DNA of 64,000 nucleotides from Oryza sativa Japonica Group (lineage: Eukaryota; Streptophyta; Magnoliopsida; Poales; Poaceae). The notes under the pieces are model-generated. The model was not told where the DNA came from. It was given only the letters and a program-made list of their open reading frames with translations, and ran no database searches. Below, one piece after another: positions 11,653 to 23,236 of this stretch. Position numbers and translations under genes: made by a program. Numbering within the stretch: position 1 is the first letter of the stretch; each line of letters starts with the position of its first letter. The stretch spans positions 29,753,001 through 29,817,000 of the forward strand of contig NC_089035.1 in the NCBI RefSeq assembly GCF_034140825.1. The letters run 5' to 3'.

Positions 11653-11752
11653 GATTTCACCCTAAGCCCCCGGCCGAACCGGCAAAGGGGGGCCTGTGCG
11701 GTCTCCCGGTGAGGAGCCACGAGCTCCGTCATCTGGCGCGCCAGGTAGGGGG

Positions 11753-12726
11753 AAACGCGAGACACGGGCGATGTATACAGGTTCGGGCCGCTGGGAAGCG
11801 TAATACCCTACTCCTGTGTTTTGGTGGATTTGTGTATGAACAAGTAATAAAGTGTCAACCAGCCCCCAATCGCTCTGGGATCGGATCTGGAGAAGGCCTT
11901 GTGTCCAAAAGTCCCCCCCTATCTAAGTGGGCAAGGTCCTCCTTTTATATCTCAAGGGGATACCACATGCCCCTCTCCCTCTCCAAACTGGACTGTTCTT
12001 CTCTTCATAAATGGACGGAGATCGGTACGGTTGCTCTCCGGGTGCCCTTCTGACGGGACGGCCCATATCTACCCCCACTTCCGCCGGAAACAGGTGCGAC
12101 GTGGGATTATGGCTGTCTGTTGATGACGCGACCAGTGTCAGACCGGTCACAGATCAGTCATCCTTGTCCACCACGTGTCAGCTTAGCAACGTGCATGTTT
12201 GCCCTTCTTCATGTAGCATCTTGCCTGTAATGGTTGGGATGAAGCCTGGTATAAATCTAACCAGGGCTAACGTGCCATCTCTAAGAGATTACACGCTAGC
12301 TCCGGCTTGAGACGAGTGCCTAGAGGCTTTCGTCTTGACGGGATGGGGCAAGGCGTGCGTCAGACCGCCAGTCGCCACCTAACCCGTGATCTGACCGGTC
12401 TGTGACTGGTCACAGACCGGATAAAGGAACGCGCTGCACTACGCTGCATGCAGCGTGACACGTTCGACCAGACCGCAATAAATGTGGTTAGGTGAGGCTT
12501 ACCGTGCTCACCCAACCCATTCACATGGCGCTAACTCCACAAGGGGTCGGGGCGCCTCGGCCCTCGGGGCCGGGGCAGGAGTCACCCGACCCCCCCTCGG
12601 GGAAATCAGGAGGAGGGCGGACACCTCACCCTCGGGCCCGACGTCCCCGAAGGTGCCAGGCCACGTGGGCGATTGTGTCTGCCTCAAGCCTCTGGTCACG
12701 ATACTCCCGGTCCCATATCACCGACA
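11753..12726 (-). repeat. LTR (5' LTR in element orientation, main part)
   Basis: This copy matches 8123-9096 with no length difference. Next to it (about 11437-11735) lie additional LTR pieces, some of them inverted, followed by TCTGGCGCGCCAGGTAGGGGG, which resembles the sequence that usually follows the 5' LTR in this group of rice gypsy elements. Confidence 0.8.
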
Positions 12727-14224
12727 GGGCTCGTAAGTCGTAATGCCTACCTTTGTCAGCCCTGCTCAGCCCCTGCACCTAATTACGATCGGCCCATATA
12801 TGTTGGGTCAGAACGGGAGCGTGGTGTATGTTAGGCTTATTTATACTCGGAATAGGTTCACTTTAGATTTCTCATTTGACATGGAGTTTCCGTTTCTAAA
12901 TTGAAATACTAGATATAACCTATTCCTTAACTAACAAAACCGGATTACTGAAGGTCCCATGAAAGCAGTATTCCTTATTTTGTCTAACGTGGCGAGTTGA
13001 TCGTAGTCAACAACGCTAAGTCGACGTGGGACCTACATGGAACTCGCGTGTTATGGCCCTTATCTCCCCCCCTCCGCTCTGTTCCCATCTCACCAGGGCG
13101 GTAGGCGGTGAGGAGGATGGCGGCGAGCGGTGAGAAGGTCGGTGGCTGGCGGCTGGCGGTGAGGACAACGGCCGGCGGGAAGAAGCTAGCTCAGCCATTT
13201 CATCCCCCAACCCGCGCCAAAGCCAGTGCTGACTCGACGGCCGGATCCACTCGGCTGCAAGCTGCTGCTGCTTCGGGCTCTAGGAACGGCTGCTGGTGCA
13301 GGGTTAGTCACACAACGTCCGTCACGAGCAGGTACGACACGCGACGATGAGATCGCTGTGGAGGAACTAGCTCGACGGCGAGACCATTTTACTCCCTCAC
13401 GACAACGGCTCGCCCTTTTTACCCATCATTTCCTTCTCATTGGCATCAGGTGGGGATTAGGGAGCAGCTCGGCGTCGGCAACGAATTCCTATGATGCCAC
13501 CACCCCCTCAAGCTCGGCTGCAACCGGCAATATCCTTCCAGAGAAATACTCTACCCCTCACCGCCTGTTCGCATCAGCGCCTCCTCCTCGCGCCCCTTGC
13601 CACCCAAACGCCTCCCTCCTTGCTGATGCGCTCTACTCGGTGGGCCGTCGGTTGAGCTTGGCCCAGCACTTGAGTGGGAGGATAATGCGTTGGGGTCGAC
13701 TTCGATATCCCTCGTTGGCACCCTCCACCTCCTGTTGTCGTCCCCTGACCGCCTCTTGCATCTACGCCTCTAGGTGTTGGGCAACGCTGTGCTCGCTGGG
13801 AAGCACCATCGCACCGTTGTCTAGGAAGCGTAGGGCCACAGCGGAGAGGAAGGAGACACGAGGAAGCGGTCGTCGCGAGAGCGTGCTGCTACGGGCGGAG
13901 CACGACGCAGAGGAAGGCCGTGGAAAGCGGCTGCATGGCGCCACACGAGCTGAAAATTTTACATTTTGGTCCTTTTTGAAAACTTATTTTACAACTAGAC
14001 CCCTGAAAAAACTTAAACCGGAAATGGTCCTTTTTGGGACGCCAGAGTGGCTGGCGCCGTACCCCAACATGGCGGCGCCAGCCACACTGGCGTCGTGCCT
14101 GTGCCACCGTGGCAATAGGGCTGTCGTGGAGGTGCTGACTAGGCCGAAAGGGGCGCCAGCCAGAGTGGCGCCGCCCCTCATACCACGGCGCCAGCATGGC
14201 TGGCACGCCCCTCCTCTGCGGGCC

Positions 14225-14520
14225 CCACCAACTTTCTCCTCCCCCTCAAAATTTTCGCTTCTGCCTCCAGGCAACGGCTGGCGCCCCCCCCCCCAGACCG
14301 CGGCGCCAGGGTGGCTGGTGCCCCCCTCCTCCTCCCATCGAAGCCCTTCTGCCTCCGGACCTCGGCTGGCGCCGCCCTCATGGACCACGGCGCCAGGGTA
14401 GTTGGCGCCGCCCTCCCCCCAGCCCGAAACCCTTCTGCCTCGCGGCACTGGCTGGCGCCGCCCTCCCCAACCGCGGCGCTAGGGTGGTTGGCGCCGCCCT
14501 CTGCCTCCCTGCAAATTGAA
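14225..14520. repeat. Tandem GGCGCC-rich units in the inner MULE
   Basis: About four units of 65-75 bp each contain CGGCGCCAGGGTGGCTGGCGCC-like palindromes (written here as two halves, CGGCGCCAGGG and TGGCTGGCGCC). They continue the palindrome-rich inner TIR and are found only on this side of the element. Confidence 0.7.
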
Positions 14521-14624
14521 GATCCATATTGCACAAATGTACCAATTCACAGTTCGCAATTCAAATCACAATTCACAAATTCGTACGGACTAAAACAAGT
14601 TCCAATTGCACAAATCACAATGCC

Positions 14625-14800
14625 AAAAGTCCATCACATAGTCCTCACATAGTCCATCACATATTCCACACATCAAACAATGCCAAAAGTCCATCACATA
14701 TTCCACACATCAAACAATGCCAAAAGTCCATCCTATATTCCACACATGAAACAATGTCAAAAGTCCATCACATAGTCCTCACATAGTCCATCACATTTTA
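14625..14800. repeat. Short tandem repeats with CCAAAAGTCCATCACATA
   Basis: The phrase AATGCCAAAAGTCCATC, with following CACATA and TTCCACACAT, recurs four times at about 36-60 bp spacing just downstream of the mobile-domain gene's stop, in its probable 3' UTR. Confidence 0.75.
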
Positions 14801-14858
14801 TATCACATAGTGCACCACATATGTCATACTACCAATAAATAGATTAACTTCATACAAA

Positions 14859-17025
14859 TCACTTCTTCCGTTGGCGTCGAATAGCTTGCGAGCCCGGAGT
14901 GTACCTACATTTGAAAATCCAATGTTTAAAACATTTTAAAAACAAAATGAGGGAAATCAAATAACATTTGAGAATGGTAAGCTCATTTTACCTCTTTTTC
15001 GCTGCCCGAGTGGATCGCAAGTTGTATTGCGTGGGTTGCGTCCCCTGAGGCGCGTCGGGAAGCTGCGACATGTCTATCTCCTCAGCGTCTGGTGCGACGT
15101 AGTCCTCATCCTCGTCGTCGTCGTCGTCATCGTCATCGCTAGGTGGAGCCGGCGCCTTCCCCTTTCCCCTCCCTTGCGGAATGCGTGACGACGACGAGCC
15201 ACCAACTTCTTCACGCTCTTCTGTCCTGATGGAGTGTCGAGCGGTACTTGGACGCGCGGAGTGAGGTAGTGGTGGTGGTAGTCTCCGCGGTTGGTACACG
15301 TCGTCCAATCCAACCGACTTGCAACCTAATCTTGCTGCAAGTTTCCGGCACCTTTGACGAACTTTCTGCATTTCAAAAAAAAAAAGAAGTTTGTTAGGCA
15401 TAACTCAAGTAATGCAAAGTGCTAAATAAATTTTACCTCTAAAACATTGCGGAGTGTGTTCTCCGTGTCCTCACCACCCCTCGGAGCTTGGAGGGCATGC
15501 CCCATTTCATTCACACTCCTGAGGAGCTCTCTCGACTGAAAGCGTGAGAAGATATATGTTAGGGTCTAGGGTGCAAATGGAAATAACTTTGACAAATGCA
15601 AGAAAACTTACGACTCTGTCTCTAAGTGGGGCGTGCTCCATTTGATATCCAACTCTAGTCCGGATATCATAGGGATTCCGTCCCTCATCGAAGTCGCGGT
15701 CATCCTCTATGTCGGCTTCCGTCCAAGTAGGGCGGAGGAACAATCTATATGTCCTATGCAGCCAACGAAGGTACTCTGAGAAAAGATGATTTTGGTGTAT
15801 AGTCTCGATGTACCTGTCGTTCCTTTCGGCTGTCCTCCATTCATCAATGTATCTATTATGCTCTAGCCCCCAGTCTTTCACCTTCTTTGTTCTCACCCTG
15901 TCATACCTAGACAAGTAGAAGGTGATGAAACAATAGTGAGCATCGACAAGGGTTAAATGGTACAAAATTGAACATTGACAATGAAAGCAAACAAAGATAA
16001 GAAATATTTACTTGTGTAATTCAACTCCAGTTGAGATGTCCTCAACCGGCCAGTCTTGTTTCTTCCCGAACTGTCGCATGACACGGTGCGGAAGGTGGTA
16101 CTCAACTGCCCAGAAACAAATCAGAGCTGTCCGGCTTCCTCCCAAACACCTTCTCAAACGCACGACATTCCTCTAATGCTAACTTGTCATTATTAGTAAG
16201 TGGAGGGAATGGACGGTCATCATCAGAGTCTTCAGCAAATTCAATATCATATTGCTCAACACTTGCCTCCTCGTCAACATCATTTCTATTGACTTCTACT
16301 GAGACAGAATCGTGACCACCACTCAATTCGACATCAAAGTAATCATCTGGATTCACATATTGGCCTGCTACTTCTGTCGGGTATTCAGGGTTGACTCCGT
16401 ACGATGACCAATGAACACTCGCCGACAAATGTTCACTTAGATCAAGCCCCTCTTGTACTAACTCCCTTTTCATCTCCCTCGCTGCATCCACATCATCACT
16501 ACCGCAATGTCTCTTTGATGGTCCTGCCTCCCATAAATCATTTCCAAGCAAAGGTCTCTTCTTCTCTCCTTCCCCCTCCAAGTCTTCTCGTACCAACTCA
16601 GTCTTACTTGCACCCCCTCCACGACGAGAATAATATGTCACAAAATTCTTCTCAACGTAATGATAAGAAGGAGATTTGTTTAGATCCAAATTTTCTACGG
16701 TACGAACTAACTTTGATGCTAACACCTCTAGAGATCTAAACTGAGACTCTTTTACCAAATCAAAGTAAACTTCCCATTCCAACTGACCTATCACATTTAA
16801 TATATACTTATGCCCTTGACCAACATCGTATCTCCCATAAAAACGAATCTCCACATTATCCTCGGTCCATCCAAGAACTTCTTTCACTCGTGACCTTAGT
16901 TCATCTAGAGTTGGGTAGGTGGGAAACAAAATGGTCTTCAATGACATATCCTCAAACTCAACATGTGCACCAACATAAGGTTCCACCACTCTACCACCGT
17001 AGTAAACACGAACAAGTCTATCCAT
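14859..17025 (-). CDS. Chimeric MuDR N-terminal / plant mobile domain protein
   Basis: The first block (17025-16102, 307 aa, start MDRLVRVYYGGRVVEPYVG) resembles the N-terminal PB1-like region of plant MuDR transposases and ends in an acidic stretch. The second block resembles the C-terminal half of the plant mobile domain (MAIN/PP7-long-form-like) family: FWAVEYHLPHRVMRQFG near 16100-16060, then WGLEHNRYIDEW and EYLRWLHRTYRLFLRPTW in an exon of about 15905-15613. Further likely exons are about 15539-15438 (MGHALQAPRGGEDTENTLRN), 15368-14992 (RQRCRKLAARLGCKSVGLDD, then a poly-Asp stretch) and about 14907-14859 (stop). The two blocks are in different frames near 16100-16140, so a splice there, or a decayed joint, must be assumed. 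No MULE DDE catalytic region is present. Exon borders are inferred from GT/AG sites. Confidence 0.55.
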
Positions 17026-18736
17026 CTACACCAAAAAATCAAATGTAACTTTGCAACAAAAATTAAATCTTCATTCCTAAACGTAGTCCAAACCGACATA
17101 TTATAACCAATGCATAACTTAAATTGTCCCAAAGCTACTACTCCAAAAAAATATTTAATCCACCTACAACTATCAACAAGTTTACTAGTGCATTACACAT
17201 CGAAATATTACAAATACTCCGTCATACAACCCAACCTAGTTCTAGTTAACTATAATCAATTTATATAATGCAACCAAAATTTTCTCACATTCATATAATT
17301 AATGGTTAAAAGTTTAACCTATAGACTATAGCATCAAGTCCATCAAATTAAAATTACTTTCATGCCTCAACCATAATTTTTCATCCATCCATCCAACCAA
17401 ACCATCCAAAAATTAACATTACCACATATATGGTTAAAAAAATCGTGACACCAATAAGTACATTGCAAACATGTAGCACTACAACAAGCCAATCCTAAGA
17501 ACAAATGCTAAAAATCACAAATTTGGGTAAAAAAGGGGTTCTAGGGTTACCCACCGATCTACAAATTCAACCACTAAAAACAAAAAAAAAGAGGGGTGAA
17601 TGAAAGAGTCTACCTTTCTCTTCGATTTCCACAAAAAATCTCGCGAAAAACGAGTTCAAATGGAGTGGATTTGAGGTGGGGAGGTGAGGGGGAGAGCTGC
17701 TGCTGCTCAGCTCGGGCTGGTGCTTGGGCGAAAATGGGAGTGGGGAGGAGATAGGTGGTGGGGCCCACGGGGTTTAAGGGGTCGGCCCACAGAGGAGGGG
17801 CGCGCCAGCCATGCTGGCGCCGTGGTAGGAGGGGCAGCGCCAGTGTGGCTGGCGCCCCCATTCTGCCCAGTCAGCACCTCTACGACAGCCCTAGTGCCAC
17901 GGTGGCACGGGCACGGCGCCAGTGTGGCTGGCGCCGCCATGTTGGGGTACAGCGCCAGCCACTCTGGCGCCCAAAAAGGACCATTTCCGGTTTAAGTTTT
18001 CCCAGGGGTCTATTTGTAAAATAAGTTTTTAAAAAGGACCAAAATGTAAAAATTTCAGCCACACGAGGGGCTAATGAAGAACTTGACAGGAGGAGCTAGC
18101 CAACGTATGGGAGGAAAGACGGCGACCGCGCCGCCACCTGCCACCCTGCCGTTGATGCCTCCTCCCATCATCTCTCCCCATGCCACTTCCTACCGCTCTC
18201 TGCCACTGGTACCTCTGCGCGCACAGGGCAAAGGTGGATGTTGGCCACCCAGGCTAAAGCCGATGACTAGGGGGCAATGGTAGCTTGCCTCTGACTCCTC
18301 CCACACAGTTCACCTCCAATGCTTCTTCGAAACGATCAAACGAATACGAGCGACACATCGGCCGACGTTACATCCTCGCCTTCCTCCCCACCCACGCCCG
18401 GTCTTCGCGTGGGAGATAGAAAGGAGAGTAGAACCCACTGACATGTGGGTCCTACTACTTTTTTATTTTTATTTATTCCTGACACATGAGCTTAAATATT
18501 TTGTTTCAACTTTTTTTTTTTAGTCTTCCTTCTAGTGACTCGTCAAGGCATATTAGACAACAACTAATTCAAACTAGTCATGTAGGCGTCACGTCAGCAA
18601 AAATTGCCATTCAAATCCTATGAGAATTATTTTTATACTGGTTTTGATAGTTGGGAGACATGTTATATTTAGTATTGTGGTTTATGGTCGTGATTCAAAC
18701 TCCGCGTAAAGACGAGACCTGGACTGAACTTATTCT

Positions 18737-19319
18737 TTTATGCTAGGCCGTCGGTGTGGTCCGTATCGATGACTGTACAGCCTGTTTTTATTGGGCCGGA
18801 ACATGATGGTGACAGAAGTGCGGCCCATTATGGTATATCATCAGGTTCAATAATTAACTCCATCAGAGAGAGAAGCTCAGAGCTCATTGCAAGTACAAAT
18901 GTCGATGAAGAAAAAAAAACATTTGTATGTAGTAACTTGTATTTAATAAGGAAGTACATTATATATACCTTTCTGGGCGATCAACCTCCCATGCACTGAT
19001 GCACAAATATATCCCGGACTCAACTACAACACTTTTTCTTTCTTTTTGCTAATCTCCAAGACCAAGACGCCTATATATGCCGCTGCGAGAAATATTGATA
19101 AAAACATACGCACTGCATGCTCTCCCCATTCTCCCCATGACCAGTGTACATACAGACACCATGTACGCTAGTACACACGTATACGTACATGAAAAGGCAG
19201 AGTGTGCGCAGTACATGCAGTACGTGTCGTTGTAGCCTTGCACGCTCGCCTGCAGCCAGAAGCAGCCTACAAACCTAGCGCGGCCGGCCGGCGCGGCACG
19301 TGTGCGTCCACGCCATCGA
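18737..19319. other. Spacer and 3' flank of the inhibitor gene
   Basis: There is no ORF with family features. The part next to 19320 is likely the 3' UTR of the minus-strand inhibitor gene. Confidence 0.5.
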
Positions 19320-20064
19320 TCAGTTTTCTTTGATGGTGGCAGCCAGGTCGAGGCAGTTGCTGACGAGGCGGTTGACGTGGCGCTGCGCCCCGGGTATGGG
19401 CGACGTGAGGTCCGGGAACTCGTCGAAGGCTTCCCCGCAGTCGGTGGAGAAGGTGGAGGCGGACGACAGCTCGGTCATCAGGTCGTCGTGGCTGCCGCCG
19501 CTCTTGATCGTGTCGCGCGCCTTCTGCAGCGCGTCGGCCAGCGACGAGTAGGCGCCCTTGCACGTGTCGAGCGTCGACGACATGCTCGTGCCTTCGGCCT
19601 TCACCGCGCGCGACTTCATCACGTCGGCCAGCCGCTTCTCCGCCATCATGGCCTTGGACTCCGCCACCCGCAACGCCGCGTCCAGCAGCTGCTGCGGCGT
19701 CATCACCCCCGGCAGCGTCGTCAGCGTGCCGCACAGCGCCTTGTAGTGCACCTGCATCATATGTCATGCCAATGCACGCACGCATATATAAATGGCATGC
19801 GGGTTAATTTCGATGCGTCGTGCGTACCTATGTCGGTGTAGTGTGTGTAGTAGTGCTCACTGGTCGATCCTTAATTAGCTATACCTCTTGGCATATGGCG
19901 GCATTGCCGCCGAGCCCGATCAGGCGACGGCTGGGCTTGGCGGCGGTTCTGATGACGACGTGGTACGGGCCGGTGTGGACAGGACGGGCATCGACGACGC
20001 CGGAGCTTGTGGACGCCGCCAAGACGACGGCGGACAGGATCAGGGCGGCGAGGTGTCGGAACAT
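19320..20064 (-). CDS. Invertase / pectin methylesterase inhibitor-like protein
   Basis: This is a secreted inhibitor of the PMEI/invertase-inhibitor family, a four-helix bundle acting in the cell wall or vacuole. Two exons fit: 20064-19885 and 19751-19320, with GT and AG borders, giving 203 aa, a standard length. The chosen start gives a signal peptide (MFRHLAALILSAVVLAAS); an upstream in-frame ATG at 20283 would bury it. Cysteines fall at about 58, 67, 124 and 165. The 8- and 40-residue spacings are the hallmark of the family's two disulfide bridges, and an extra Cys lies near 193. The end, RLVSNCLDLAATIKEN, fits the last helix. Whether it inhibits invertase or pectin methylesterase cannot be read from sequence. 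There is no sign of decay. Confidence 0.85.
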
Positions 20065-23002
20065 TGGTCGTCGGTCGTGGAATGAAAAAGGATAATACGT
20101 GATCCAAATAAGAGAGATGTAGAAAGTAGCTACCGAAAAGAAAAATACAAAAAACAAGTTCCTTTGGTGTCTGAGAAGGAAACAGATCAAATGGTGGTGG
20201 TAAAAGAAGACGTACGGGACTTGACGGCCGTCGATCCAAAAATGGCGTAAATTTTTGCGGTTTGGTCGTGGATGGCTAGCCATGATCGTAGGGATCTCTA
20301 CGGCCTTAAAATGGCCTCGGCGTGTTTAGTGGTGTGCTAAGCATTACAGTTTTCTCCTAAAAAAGTTATGTCCCTAATTAATTTCGGTATTATCTTGTTT
20401 ATTTATGTGCTACGGACAAATGGCTACCGGAGAATGAACAGGTAGCACTGTAGCGCAGACATTTGCGAGAAGTATGTCCCCACTACATCCAAACTCAATC
20501 CAATTAACCATCGACCAATTTAACCAAGGCAATGCAAACTTTTGTTTAGCTCAAAATTGATCCTGACTATCACTGCGCATTCAAAGTTTGATGAGGAGAT
20601 TACAGGCGTACATGTGCTACTTAAGTAAGTAAACAGCCACCTATATATATTTAAGATATCGAAGTTACAGGAACCAGCAAGCCAGAGGCGCCCATTGGAT
20701 ACCCAAGTAAACTCAAGCCAAGCCATGAATCAATAATATCAAATCTAAGTCGTCTCAACCGATGGCTGGTAGTTCAATAGTGCAGAAACGGTATCTTGAA
20801 TCTTTGTTGGTCAGAGCAAGCTGGGACAGCATGAGATCGCAGGCTAAACTAATCACAATACGTCATTTTTATCTTAACTAATCACCATGACTTAATGATG
20901 ATGCAACAGAGAGCTAGTGATTGGTGAGAGGAGCTCTAGCTGCGGCTGGGATATCCGAGTTGCCACATTCACCTGCTGGGGTCACCGCTAAGCTGGAGTT
21001 GAAGGACACGGCCATCCCTATCAGGTCAATAAAGTAACTGCCAATTGGATGCCAACCTACGGCGAGGTTGACAATTTGGGGGATAGCAAGTTGGCATCTT
21101 GCTTAGCAAGTTCATACGAGCTGCAGGAAATGTCCGGCCGGAACCAATAATTTCAGTCCAATGTATACTAGTCACGAAACGTAACTGAAGGGATATCCGT
21201 CTTATCTGCAATTCTTGCACAAATCCTAATCATATCAGCGTGAAATGTTGAAACTAGTAGTCTACTAGTACAAGATGCATATACTGGCCCGGATATTGAA
21301 TCGATCGCCCCTGACATCCATGTCCTTCATCTTCATGAATGATCTAATTGTCAGGTTTTCAAATTTCAGAAAATCCCTTGCATCGTCTGTGTTCCGTACA
21401 AACCATGGATCCGGATGTGCTCTAAATATATAAGTACCCCAAATGTATCTCACATTTAACTATGCAGAGACTTTTGGTAGCAGCAAAAAGCCGAGGAGAT
21501 GACGCGAGATACCAAAGTCAGAGGAAGAATCTTGCAACGATCTGCGGAACAGCCGCAGTCCGCGGAGGGGTTGCACAAGCATCTGTATATTATAATGGTG
21601 GTTATTGTTAGTTGCTACACGTACAGAAGATTAAAAGAGCCACATGATATCGTGTTTTGTGGGATCAACTTGTTTCCCAGCCTTTAGCTCAAGAGCTTCC
21701 GACCAAAGTTTATTACAGTAATTCAGCTTTCAAGCTGAGACGTCACACATATATCCAGAGCAAACTCCATTGCTCAAGTCAATGCCATCCACATCCAGAG
21801 AATGCAAACTTTATAGGCCGTCACAAGAATTTTGGTTAACTTGGTAACCCGGAATTTAAGTTTGGGCTTTTTGGTAGATGTCCACTAATTAACAGTGATT
21901 GAGCAAGGGTTCCAAAAAAGAAAAAGAAAAAGAAAACACTAGCTGGGGTTAGCTCTTACATTTCGATCCTCTTGCTAGCTACTTACTATACATCTTATGC
22001 TTCGTGTCTATATCTTCACCATTTTATAGAGTGCACAAGTTTTGACATGTTATCGTGTCGCTCTGTTGCCAGGAATTGCTTGGGGCCAGGCCGGCCGGCC
22101 AGCTCAAGGAAACTTTTCGTCCAAATTGAAATGTTCATACTTATTCAAAAATGAATTTGTCTCAAAATAAATATGCATATGTATCTTCAATTTGTCATCA
22201 ACTCTGATGAAATTAATCTTGCCCTTTTCAGAGCATGAGAAGCCATGGTTAAGGTAGGGGAAAAACATTTCGCAAGTGTACAAATGCAGCGTTCAATTTC
22301 TGGTTATTTTCATCACCTACTTGTCTGGTTGCACCTTGGTACCTACTAGCATAATCATAAGTAGTTTTGAAAGCTAAATTCTGAATGTTTCTAGTTGTTG
22401 GCCGTTTCTTCCAACCACAAACGTTGTTTCCTATCCGTACTAAAGCAGGATCTCCAGCCATTACAGAGGAATATTTTTCGCGTGGAACAAATTCCTGAGG
22501 AATATTAGTTATTCTGTTCTCTCTTCCAAATCATATGATTGTGTCCTTTGGCTGCGCAATCCTAGCTGAGGTATGTGCATGATGCCACACTTTCAGCCTC
22601 ATCTTTTCGCTTATACTTATATTTATAAGCCAAAATTAAAATTTTCAACTTTAAATTTAAAGTTGATTTGGAGTTTTTTCATCGAAGTTTATTTTTCAGT
22701 CTTTACTTTTAGATCATTAAAAACACATATGTAAAAATTTTATCTACAAATTATTTTTCGTTTGCAAATATACCGTGAGATTTGATGCTTTCAAATGCAG
22801 TAATATATTGGCATGCAAATCGTTTGCGATCGTGATGTCCTTCTCCTTCCACTTGCACAACTGATCCCTTTTTTAACATGTCCTATGCATGCGCAAAGCT
22901 GTTTTCTAGCAAACCAGCGGCTATAACTGGTTGACATTCAGAAAAACAAGGACAAGTAGTACACTGTATCCTATTTTTTATAAAAAAAAATACTGAGCAG
23001 TA
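20065..23002. other. Intergenic spacer
   Basis: The first few hundred bases are the promoter side of the inhibitor gene. No supported gene was found. At about 22590-22800 an AT-rich foldback-like stretch (AAATTTAAAGTTGATTTGG) looks like a decayed MITE of uncertain family. Small ORFs here lack recognisable motifs. Confidence 0.5.
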
Positions 23003-23236
23003 CTCCCTATGTAAAAAAAATCAACTTTTGCAGTTTAAATTTTGTAAAAAAAAACCAACTTCTACCATCCCACCTACTCTCAACACATAAAACGAGAAGT
23101 TTTATTTCTTAAATACCTTTTACTTACTTATCACCGTTACTACTTTTTCAATAATAATAAGGATTTTGATTATTTTTACTTCTCACTCAAATTATCTTGA
23201 GATGTTAGGAGTGTTCTTTTTATGGGATGGAGGAAG
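23003..23236. mobile_element. Stowaway-type MITE
   Basis: The ends CTCCCTATGTAAAAAAAATC and its inverted relative finishing GGGATGGAGGAAG are flanked by TA (23001-23002 and 23237-23238). The AT-rich interior has no ORF. It lies about 1 kb upstream of the nitrate transporter start. Confidence 0.8.

Larger units (their letters stand above)
8003..12726 (-). mobile_element. Non-autonomous gypsy-type LTR retrotransposon
   Basis: Read on the minus strand, the LTRs begin TGTCGGTGATATGGG and the 8003-9096 copy ends in CA. The 5-bp repeat GGGCT flanks the whole element (7998-8002 and 12727-12731), so it moved as a unit. A purine-rich tract (CCGGGGGCTAC) precedes the 3' LTR (8003-9096). Over the 974 bp that align between the two LTRs only about two differences were seen, so the insertion is very young, of the order of 0.1 million years at usual grass rates. 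No gag, protease, reverse transcriptase or integrase is present; the internal part is about 2.6 kb and holds an ORF on the opposite strand. The element is defective for its own movement, and the inner side of the right LTR is rearranged with extra LTR pieces. Confidence 0.85.
13950..18058 (-). mobile_element. Inner MULE with long TIRs and perfect 9-bp TSD
   Basis: The element begins CTGAAAATTTTACATTTTGG and ends with its inverted copy. The terminal inverted repeats are about 275 bp and roughly 90% identical by eye. The 9-bp sequence CCACACGAG flanks it perfectly (13941-13949 and 18059-18067), which proves a Mutator-type insertion into the older element. The TIR inner parts are packed with the palindromic motif GGCGCCAG. 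The interior carries a minus-strand gene (14859-17025) with a MuDR-type N-terminus but no DDE transposase core, so it probably depends on transposase supplied elsewhere. Confidence 0.9.
12849..18736. mobile_element. GC-rich MULE interrupted by a second MULE
   Basis: The left TIR starts GGAATAGGTTCAC and the right end is its inverted relative (GAACTTATTCT). A well-preserved inner stretch is CTAGATATAACCTATTCC against CTAAATATAACATGTCTCC. The flanking 9-mers TTTATACTC and TTTATGCTA agree at 7 of 9 positions, as expected for an old target duplication. Removing the 4.1-kb inner element leaves about 1.8 kb of mostly GC-rich Pack-MULE-like sequence with no recognised gene. It is clearly older than its guest. 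Confidence 0.7.

Noticed and set aside
13226-14401. 391-codon plus-strand ORF
   Set aside because: It crosses the boundary of the inner MULE at 13950 and changes composition there, so it cannot be an ancestral gene.
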